NCBI GenBank assembly: GCA_029945375.1
Contig: CM057064.1
Location: 2,294,001 to 2,358,000, forward strand
Length of the DNA stretch: 64,000 bases
Direction of reading: 5' to 3'
From: Agaricus subrufescens
Taxonomy: Eukaryota > Basidiomycota > Agaricomycetes > Agaricales > Agaricaceae
The notes below the pieces were generated by a model, which worked only from the letters and a program-made list of their open reading frames with translations, had not been told where the DNA came from and ran no database searches. Shown piece after piece: positions 55,382 through 64,000 of this stretch. A program made the translations under genes and the position numbers. The number at the start of each line of letters is the position of its first letter. The first letter of the stretch is position 1.

Positions 55382-56584
55382 CTACGGTAACATGAAACGA
55401 CTAGCTAAGCTGGCATCGAAGTCACGCTGGGCAACCTCGATCGTTAATTTAACCACTGAGTAGCAAGGAATTTTGGATGAAGAGTCCTGCCCGATAGATT
55501 TTTGTGCTTTCTTTGAAATATGCTCAATCAGCTTGCCGGGGTCGCCAACTCCCACTGCATCACCTGTCGCACTTTTCCACCATGATTCCCACCCTTTTAT
55601 ACAATCTTTGTGCTTTTTACATGATGGATTGTCCGCTAGCTTGGGAGGTGCTGATAACTTGACTCGAAGCCGCGATAACGACCAGAATCCAGTGAGTAGG
55701 CGTATTCGCCTCTCACTATTCAAAGTCGGTAAGGATTCATCGAGATGTGATCCAGCTTGGTCCAAGTGGATCGGAGTACTGTTCTGCGTCTGGCCAGTGA
55801 AAGCACCGCCCGATTGGAGATACACATAATAACATTTGGCGTGAAATTTCCGAAAACGATCTGAGCCTTCCACTGCATCTAGAGCCCCTTCGAAAGCGCC
55901 GGTACGCGTGATGGGATCCGAAATTTGCTTGAGCCAAGTTTGTTCCAACCGAACAACTAGAGACGTTTTGCCACATTCAGCGGCGAGCTTGAAGATCCTG
56001 CTGATAGTATGCCATGTGCCGCATCGGAGGAAGAATTGGTCAGGCTGTGCAACATAGCAGCTATCGATGGCATTTAAAGCCCATTCAAGATAGGCAATAA
56101 AGTCGTATTTATGGGCTATTGCCACCACGCAAATAAGCCTTGGGATGTCGATGGTGGTCCAACTTTGTTGTGCGAGGACATCGGCGGGGCTATTTTATGC
56201 AATTTAGTGGAATGATGAACATATTACAGGAAAGAAACGACCTAGAGTATACCACCCAACATAGAGCACGAAAATCCTCAGCGGATTCGGGACAGATGAT
56301 AGGATTCTTGTCAGAGTTACCCTCAAGAGAGTTCTGGTCGCCACTCTGAGGAAGAGACAGGAGCGATTGGAAGAATGGGGAATAACGCGAGAATAACGCT
56401 CGGTGTATCTGAGGAACAAAGCTCTCAGAACGCATCGAATTGTGAGCTGAAGAATTTTCACCTTGAAGAGACTACCTTCAGCGAGAACAACAATACTCCC
56501 ATCTTCAAAGTAGTAATTGGTGTCGCAAACATATGCTGAACGAGCTATTAGAGTGTCTTCAGATAATTCCTCAATGGGGACCAT
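55382..56584 (-). CDS. BTB/POZ domain protein, paralogue 4
   Basis: ATG at 56584 (MVPIEELSEDTLIARSAYVC); an in-frame longer start at 56620 is possible. The BTB motif is complete: NYYFEDGSIVVLAEGSLFK, then after an intron HRALFSRYSPFFQSLLSLPQ and DFRALCWVVYS. The third exon from about 56150 contains IPRLICVVAIAHKYDFIAY, CYYVYLQSGGAFTGQ, LLTGFWSLSRLRVKLSAPPK and ends SLASRFMLP. It is most like paralogue 3 (WESWWK, SLSRLRV, DFD(A/T)SLASRFM), so the two were probably adjacent before the giant element separated them. It is intact. Confidence 0.8.
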
Positions 56585-56861
56585 GATGTTTAGAGGAAAC
56601 GTTTGCTCCACGAGGTTCAATCAATCTCATCACTATTTCATCACGCCACTGCCCCCCGGGCTCCTGGTAGTTTTTGTCTACGGATGAGCAGTAGCTTGAT
56701 AAACCTCCATAGAAGCCAAGGGGGCGCGTGCTAGTTTACTGCATGGCCCTCGATGTATTTTGTTGAGTCCTATGGTGATCTCGAGATAAAGTTCAACTAA
56801 ACTGCTTATGTTAACACACCTACAGGACACACGAATAGGCCGCAAGATAGGGAACATTTTA
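56585..56861. promoter_or_regulatory. Promoter region of BTB paralogue 4
   Basis: Shares blocks with the upstream region of paralogue 3 (35717-36061). It separates the start of that gene from the 3' end of the BNR-type gene. No specific site was identified. Confidence 0.35.
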
Positions 56862-58410
56862 TTAGTTCAACTCGAAGTCAATCAGATGCACGGCGGAAGG
56901 TGTAGTCCCCGTGCTGCTGACTTGATACAGGACGGAAAGAACACCCTGACTAATCCTTGTCCTATCGACTACAACTTCTCCAAAGGCATTGAGACCTTGG
57001 GAAACACCATCATAGGCCATGGTCCAATCGGTCCATCCTGAGGCTTTACTGGCAGTAACAACGCGAACGAAAGGCATGACAACATAGACGTTGTCTGCAT
57101 TATCCATCACTATTTGTGAGCGACCAACTGCGTCCAAGGGGAAGGGTATTTCAAATTTAGTCCAGGTGCCATTGGAAGAGCGGTATAGATGGAATGCTCG
57201 TCCATTGTTGGTGCGGTCTACCTCGTAATTGGTTACACATTGACCAAATCGACCTAAGCTCAGTGTCGGTTTCAGTAAATCTGTCCGAATAGATAATAAG
57301 AGTTCGAACCTGGAACGTATGAAATAATGATATGCGGTTGACCAGAGGAGTCAACATCTTGAGATTCCTGGTTCATGAGTCCGTGGTCGGCATTCAGAGG
57401 ATCAACAATAAGGCCGCCTGTGTTGACGCTGACGGGTTGGGAGCCAGAGGTCCCAACACGAGTTCCGGCACTATTGCTCCAGGTTCTGCCTGCCATTAAA
57501 CGTTAGACTTGAACGAAATGTTGCTGGGTTAATACTACACACCTCGATCATCTGAGCTAATGTATACAGTATCGTGGTTGGTTAATCCGCCTGCATTGCA
57601 CATGACAGCTCCATTCTGCTCGCGCCAAGTTCCGGCAATGTGAAGACGCCCGAGACGGTATGTGAATCCATGAATATAGAGGTTGCGAGCGGCACTTGTT
57701 GCTCCGTTTGTTGAGGTATATGTTCCTGAGGCAGATGCCCAGGAGCCGACATTTGACCATACTCCGCTGTTATATTCTGCCAACTGAGTAGCTCCATTGC
57801 CGGACACACCAGACCGGTACACGAATTGTAGAAGGTTTTTGGGGTTAAGGACGAATTGGGGATAAGTGACTACGCTGCTCGACTTCTAAGTACGTAAACT
57901 TTGGGTTGCATAAGTCGCTTACCTTCCCACATTTAAATTACCTATGGTGTTAGTGATCGGCCCGAATCTACTAGCGACCCAGCTGGCGCCACTAGTAGCT
58001 AGGTTTGCCTCTGAGCTGGTATAAAACACCTGCGTACTATGGCAATCCATAGCTACATGAATCTTCCCGTCTGACGGTGAAACTCCGAGGGCAATGACAT
58101 TGTGCGAATCATTGGTGGTCAGGTTATGGGGAAGCTGAAGAGTAGTCCAGCCGCCGGAAGGGAGTTGTCGACGAGCAAGGATCGCCGTACGGGAGGATGT
58201 ATACCATGCCGCATATTGGAAATTATTGTATGTCACGACTGTGGAAATTTGGAAAGAGTTGACGTTTACTACTCCGTCAAAAGACACGAAGAATATGCCG
58301 TTCCGATCTAGTAGAGTGTTTCCGATCAGGGAGACTATAGGTGCAGACGTGCATAGTGAAAGGAGAATCCCTAGGACCAAGAACAAGGCTAAGCGCAACA
58401 TGAGAGACAT
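56862..58410 (-). CDS. Secreted BNR-repeat-type protein
   Basis: The ATG at 58410 begins a clear signal peptide (MSLMLRLALFLVLGILLSLC, cleavage probably after TSA). The next exon has VTYNNFQYAAWYTSSRTAIL, HNVIALGVSPSDGKIHVAMD and CHSTQVFYTSSEANLATSG. Later exons contain QFVLNPKNLLQFVYRSGVSG, YIHGFTYRLGRLHIAGTWRE, NHDTVYISSDDRG, VDPLNADHGLMNQESQDVDS and a C-terminus from about 57290 with TNYEVDRTNNGRAFHLYRSS and DNADNVYVVMPFVRV. The repeating blades with alternating hydrophobics and the N-D-H and D-C-H motifs fit the BNR_4-type beta-propeller family of secreted fungal proteins, some related to polysaccharide-active enzymes. Catalytic activity cannot be stated. At least four short introns. Confidence 0.6.
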
Positions 58411-58912
58411 GAGGGCGTCGATCGCCTTCTCGAACAGATGAATATAACGAAAGCTGGGGTGAGTTGGAACGGGCCGGCGATGGACTTCTCGCAGAAGTAT
58501 TGTGCATAGCTAAGTGGTCATGAGGCCTGGTCAGAGCCCAGCATAAATGTGCGGGGAACCGATCCGCTTGTCATGAGAAAAAGATTGTCCAACTAATGAC
58601 CGAAGTCACGAGAATAGGTCAGGTACCTGTGTTCGAGGGCGGCCGTTCAGGGCCGTGACATACACCCAAAACGTGGGAATTTCGACGAGGTTAACACTTC
58701 GGAGACGACGGGTTCGTGCTGGGTTCGTGGCTCGGGCACGAGTCCGACGGCGACATATAGCGCGTGGGAAAAACAAGGGGGCGATTCCGTTGGGTTGGAC
58801 GGATGACGAGATGCAAAGAACTCGAGACTTTTGATCAACGCCCGGACCTTCCGATGACTCAGGAAGATCTATATCATCTTCTTCCATCTTCCATCTTTTC
58901 ACAACATCGGAT
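58411..58912. promoter_or_regulatory. Divergent promoter region, BNR-type gene / AMP deaminase
   Basis: About 500 bp separate the two start codons. Minus-strand frames here are accidental and overlap AMP deaminase exon 1. No specific site was found. Confidence 0.4.
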
Positions 58913-61900
58913 ATGGCTTCAGATAGTCCAAGCAGTGACCCTTCGAGTGCTTTATCCCCCTCCATCCCCGCTGGATCTTTGATGAGGGATACATTCTTCG
59001 GATACCAAGAGGAGAAGAGCCAACAACACGTGTGTTTCTGGTTCCGCTTTGTGGATGGGTATGACCTGATTTGAACCGTCAGATTCACGAGAAATACTGG
59101 GCAAATCGACGTGGCTCGGATTCCCAATCCGATGCCGCCAATTTGATGGCCTCAGTGCACGGTTCTGTAGCGGGAGACCCATTTCACGAAGACCACAATG
59201 AGCCACTGCCCTCTGAGATGCCCCAAACTTGTCAGTCCGTAGGCAGACTCATTTTCGTTTTGCTAACTTTCTCGATAGCTGCTCCGTCTATCATCATGGC
59301 TGAGCAGGTGCAACAGCGTCAAGCTCTCCAAAAGTGTTTGGATCTTCGTGACAAGTACATGTTCAAATCAAGACAGCAGCTCGGTGATGATCCGAGGGAT
59401 TATGATGGTGTCTTCCCCGGTGTTGATAGTGCTAACGCCGGAGTCTCCAGTTTTAGACCAGACATGGATATTTCAGCTAATCCAACTCCATCAGGACAAC
59501 CTTTTGAGCCTTGGAAGATCTATCCGAAACCTCCACGCCCAAAGTGGCATCCACAGAGCAAGGCAGCTCTTAATCATACCGAGGATGAGCTTGGCGACGG
59601 ATTTCTTTTCGAAGAGTGCGAAATTCCCGGAGAGCACTCATGGTCTTTCAAACTCGATGATAAAGGTGTCTATCAAGTTTATGAAGTTTCGGAGGGAAAT
59701 GGTGAGCTTTACAAATGTTCGACCCACGATTCGCCCTCACTGGTATCCTAGAAATGCCGAAACCTGCCTTCAACGTCCCCGACATTCGGGAGTATTTCAT
59801 TGATTTGGACTATGTTCTTGGCGTTATATCCGATGGCCCAACGAAGAGCTTTGCTTTTCGTAGATTGAAATATCTCCAAAGTAAATTCACAATGTATAGC
59901 ATGCTGAATGAATTTCAAGAACTGGCGGATATGAAGGTTCGTGTAGGAGTACATCTTTGCTCTCGAGACTTCTCTGAATCCCGTTAGTAGAGTGTCCCAC
60001 ACAGGTCATTGCCTATCGATTTCTACCTTCCCTTTTTCGCTCACTTCGATTTTCAGGGATTTCTATAATGTTCGAAAGGTTGATACTCATGTTCATCACT
60101 CAAGCAGTATGAACCAAAAGCATCTTCTACGCTTCATCAAGTTCAAGATGAAGCGATCGTCACAGGTAAGCCTACATTCTTTGTCCCACCTCATTCGCTA
60201 ATTCAATTTTAGGACGTCGTTATCTTTCGTGACGGTCAAGAACTCACTCTTGAACAAGTCTTCCAATCTTTGAAGTTGACAGCTTACGACCTTTCAATTG
60301 ATACTCTAGACATGCACGCACACCAGGATTCTTTCCATCGCTTTGATAAATTCAACTTGAAGTATAATCCAATTGGAGAATCACGACTACGCGAGATTTT
60401 CCTCAAGACAGATAATTATATCAAGGGCAGATATCTAGCCGAACTGACTCGAGGTGAGCGTCTGCGTATGATTACGAAGTCATAACAGTGCTGAACATTT
60501 CTCAGAATTGATGAGTGATTTAGAGCAAAGCAAATATCAGGTACATCCGATGCGCCAACTCTTCTTAAAGTCACGCACTGACAGGTCGGTAGAATGTCGA
60601 ATGGCGGCTTAGTATATACGGACGCTCCCCAGATGAATGGGACAAACTCGCCAGATGGGTTGTTAGAAACAAGCTCTATTCTCATAACGTTCGATGGCTC
60701 ATCCAAATTCCTCGCTTGTATGAAGTATACAAGGCGAATGGATCACTGGACAAATTCGAGGATATCATTATCAGTGAGTGAACTCTATTTTTAGAATGAG
60801 CAGATATTAAATTCCGATAGATATATTCCGCCCACTCTTTGAAGTCACCAAAGATCCAAGCTCACACCCGGAGTTGCATGTCTTCCTCCAACGTGTGGTG
60901 GGATTCGACACAGTTGATGATGAGTCCAAGATTGAGCGTCGCATTCACCGCAAATTCCCTCTTCCTCGTCTGTGGAATTTTACTCAATCACCTCCATATT
61001 CTTACTGGTTTGGCTCCAACTCGTTTGTAAAAGCTACTCTGACTGATGTGCTGGGCTTAGGGTCTACTATATGTATGCGAATATAGCTAGTTTGAACAAC
61101 TGGAGGCGCCTAAGAGGATTTTGTGCGTAACTTTTATGCCTATCTAACGATTTGAACTAACACTGCATCAGGCACTTTCGTCTTTCGTCCCCATTGCGGA
61201 GAAGCCGGCGATCCCGAGCATCTAGCATCCGCATATCTTTTAGCGCACTCTATCTCCCATGGGATATTGTTGCGGAAGGTTCCTGCTCTTCAATACCTCT
61301 TCTATCTCAAGCAAATCGGGCTAGCCATGAGCCCTCTGTCCAATAACGCCCTCTTCTTAACATACGAGCGGAACCCTCTACCAGATTTCTTCAAGACCGG
61401 GCTGAATGTCAGCTTGAGCACTGATGATCCTCTTCAATTCCATTTTACCAAAGAACCTCTTTTGGAAGAGTATAGTGTAGCGACGCATGTAAGTGCCGAT
61501 CAATTAAACTCTCACAGTACACTAACTATCCTGCTTTTAGATCCTCAAACTACCTCAGAGTTCCCTGGCTGAGCTTGCGAGAAACTCGGTTAGGCAGAGT
61601 GGCTTTGAGATGGAAGTGAAGCGTCATTGGATAGGTGACCAGTGGTACCTTCCAGGCGCCGAGGGCAACGATATTAAGAAAGTCAGTTTCTTACACTAGC
61701 GTTTCTCATCCTTTACAGAAATACTGACATATTTCCAGACTAACGTGCCGAATATCAGGCTGGCTTATAGACAACAGACTTTGGTCGGAGAATTGGAGTT
61801 GGTCAGTGGAAAATCGATTGTTGGCGCTTTCCCTGATTTCGGCATGGCTGGTGTACGAGCTATCACTGGAGGAGATGCTTCTTTGCGAAACTTGTCTTAA
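58913..61900 (+). CDS. AMP deaminase
   Basis: Converts AMP to IMP and ammonia in the purine nucleotide cycle, as a zinc enzyme in the cytosol. The ATG at 58913 gives [15 protein letters not shown], a disordered N-terminus. Several exons follow: [40 protein letters not shown] with [10 protein letters not shown] (zinc-binding HxH), [73 protein letters not shown], and [20 protein letters not shown] (catalytic and zinc Asp). The last exon ends [19 protein letters not shown] and ASLRNLS, with a TAA at 61898-61900. About a dozen introns are present, e.g. those after PPYSYW (61009-61060) and RGFC (61121-61172). No disruption was seen. It is close to complete compared with yeast and human enzymes. 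Confidence 0.93.
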
Positions 61901-62670
61901 TTCTGTGGAGATTGTTGAAGGAACGTGTAGGACTGCAGAGCTTGTTCGTGTATATTACTATAGTACAACCTTGTTCTGGATTAACAAGGTTTGACTTTTG
62001 TACGGGTCAGCTGATGAGCTAAAATGACTGTCTAGATCTTTTGTGAGAGACCGATTACACATTATAACTTGGAAGTTCTGTTCTAGAAACCATTAGTGGC
62101 GGCATCTCCATGTGGTGCACAGTATCCACCTCTTATTCCATTGCTAGTGGCAAGGAGGTGGTCGAGATAAATAACAGGTGCATTTCTTCGCATACTCGAA
62201 ATGTGCCACTACTCGCCCTAGACAATCTAACGTCCGAGGGGATCGATTTCGGCGAAGCGGAATGACATGAACATGATCCAGCTGCGGGATGGGTGATAAC
62301 TTATTATAGGGACGGCTGGGAAAAGGCCACCAAAATAGAAATCCGAACTCTAATATAATCTCTCCACCCCAACAACTGGTCGACCATCAGGCAGCCTTAT
62401 GTAATTGTGTTCTTCGTCGATTGTGCTGTTCCTCGTGCAGAAGAAATAGTATGGTTGGTTGAATATCAACTCTACAGGGAAGAATACACGCAGAATATCA
62501 CCGCCAGCCTATTATCACACGTGCCAACTCCCATGTGTACCTTGTGTTCTCAGTGGGAATAGAAGGGCTGCTAATGTAATAGTACAGAAGGTCGGATTAG
62601 CGAATATCACGGATTCATGCTTATAAGTGAACCCGGCCAGGCGTCTGGCTTCAACCTCGATAGTTGAACT
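61901..62670. other. Intergenic, no gene seen
   Basis: 770 bp between AMP deaminase and the second P450. It must include the 3' end of the former and the promoter of the latter. No RNA gene, repeat or motif was recognised. Confidence 0.5.
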
Positions 62671-64000
62671 ATGCTTCTCACCGTCCTTCGAGTCATACAG
62701 GTAGCGGCTGTCTGTATCTCCTTCCGTCTCGTATGGCGGGCAATTAGACACTCCAGGTCCCCACTCGCCAAGCTTACTGGACCTCCCTCCCGGTCCTGGA
62801 TGTTCGGTTCGTATGTGTTTATCAGAGTGTGTGTGATCGTTGACATTTTGGCAGGTAATGTCCCCCAGTTGTACAACCCGAATGGATGGAGCTTCCACTA
62901 CGGTATCCTAAAGAGATGTGCGTAGCGGCACCCACTCCATATATGCAATCTGAGCGGATCACTTTTAGATGGCGCGGCTATGACAATCCGTGGTGCATTG
63001 GGTGTGGGTCAGTTATTGTGATGTTAGTACACGACTCACTCGTTCCGCACAGGAACGGATGCTTTTTACGTCTGACCCGAGGGCCATCCATCACATTCTT
63101 GTCAGAGTACGTGCTACTTATTTGTGGTCCCAGTTTCGGTCTACTGATCTAAAGTGTAAATGCAGGATCAAGCTCTCTACGAACCGTTTGTCAGGTAAAA
63201 AGGACTATTATTGCAGTTTGATACATCTTCTACAATAATCCACAGACGAAGAGCCATTTTCTTTGGCGAAGGATTACTAACGACACTTGGTAGGGACCGC
63301 AGAATACAACTGCAAGAGACGCTAAGTAGGATGGTTTATTAGGTGAACAGCATAAAAAGCAAAGGAAGATGTTGAATCCTGTCTTTTCGATCAACCACAT
63401 GCGGGAAATGAGTAAGTGATCCTCTATCCATGAAGCCTGTTTCTCACACATCTCTCAGTTCCTCTCTTCTATGAGGTCACAAACAGAGTGCGTCGCTTCT
63501 TCATCTTCACGAACTAACTCTGTAACAACTCGTTTGATAGTTAAGTGCAACGTTGAAGAAGAAACTTGATGACGGACCCCAAGAAGTTGACGTATTGCAT
63601 TGGTGTGGTCGAACAGCCCTAGAGCTCATAAGTCAGAGCGGAATGGGCCGCTCATTTGACTCTCTCACCGATGATCGCGATTCCCACCAATACGTAGCCG
63701 CGATTCAAAATTTGTCGTACGTCGACCGTGTTTCTCATCGTCCTTGTGGACACTGATGATTGCCCAGCACCCTGCTAGCTGGACCTCTATTTTTCTTCGC
63801 AAGCCAATTTGTCTTCCCCTTGGCGGCGAAAATCAACCTACCACGCGTCAAGAGATTCCTTGTGGACGTAATCCCCTTTGAACGCTCTCGGAAGCTCGCG
63901 CGTGTTGCTGATATTATGCAACAAACCTCTGTCGATATTATCAAGGAGAAAAGAAAGGCTCTAGAGAGTTTTGGCCCTGCCATGGTTAAAGAGATCACAA
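62671..64000 (+). CDS. Cytochrome P450 monooxygenase, partial (cut by window edge)
   Basis: The ATG at 62671 starts an N-terminal anchor (MLLTVLRVIQVAAVCISFRL) and the hinge LTGPPSRSW. Small exons follow: NVPQLYNPNGWSFHYGILK, a DALYVSDPRAIHHILVR-like exon (about 63055-63104), FFGEGLLTTL (about 63253-63290), GEQHKKQRKMLNPVFSINHM (about 63351-63410), and LKKKLDDGPQEVDVLHW with ALELISQSGMGRSFDSL (about 63550-63690). Next comes a helix F/G region ending at the border with KAKAL-like KRKALESFGPAMVKEIT. The K-helix, ERF and haem motifs lie outside. The shared GEQHKKQRKMLNPVFS and SQSGMG(R/Y)SFDSL segments make it a close paralogue of the P450 at 18.3-20.8 kb. Confidence 0.82.

Noticed and set aside
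58606..59127. 173-codon minus-strand frame
   Set aside because: Overlaps the first exon of AMP deaminase and its promoter, with no motif.

Overview
The window is nuclear DNA of a filamentous basidiomycete, most likely an agaricomycete. The evidence is the short spliceosomal introns (about 50-60 nt with GT..AG ends), multicopy F-box and BTB genes, paralogous microsomal P450s, and a set of transposon families typical of that group: a Plavaka-type CMC transposase, a KDZ-type transposase with cysteine clusters, and a LINE with endonuclease, reverse transcriptase and RNase H-like parts. I cannot name the species.

Layout. 1-11.2 kb is a segmental duplication. A degraded RRP46 fragment (228-968) is followed by a large inverted repeat (about 1930-5315 against 6945-11165) whose 1.6 kb spacer carries an intact exosome RRP46 gene. 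Each arm holds a head-to-head pair of F-box genes (A and B). The right copy of gene B is broken near its 3' end by an 824-bp TIR element (7203-8026) containing a tRNA-like pol III promoter. 11.5-16.9 kb holds a DUF6532-like gene divergent from a Plavaka transposase with an in-frame TGA. 18.3-22.6 kb holds a complete P450 divergent from an ORC6-like gene.

23.4-56.6 kb is a same-strand array of four BTB/POZ paralogues, torn open twice. A full-length LINE (27312-35192) with a poly(A) tail and perfect target duplication sits inside the coding sequence of the third paralogue. A giant KDZ element of about 19 kb (about 36073-55176) sits between the third and fourth. The giant element has 65-bp terminal inverted repeats, two huge inverted subterminal arrays of a 34-bp unit around the palindrome AGTAGAATTCTACT, and four intron-rich AT-rich genes: a KDZ transposase with cysteine clusters, a PHD-like protein with tandemly duplicated mini-exons, and two proteins of unknown function. 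Its interior also carries several satellite-like tandem repeats.

56.8-64 kb returns to ordinary genes: a secreted BNR-type protein, AMP deaminase (complete, many introns), and a second P450 of the same family as the first, cut by the window edge.

How it fits together. RRP46, ORC6 and AMP deaminase are conserved housekeeping genes. They are islands in accessory DNA shaped by local duplication (F-box, BTB, P450) and transposition. The most remarkable object is the giant KDZ element: its two arrays face each other and look like amplified binding sites for one of its own DNA-binding proteins.
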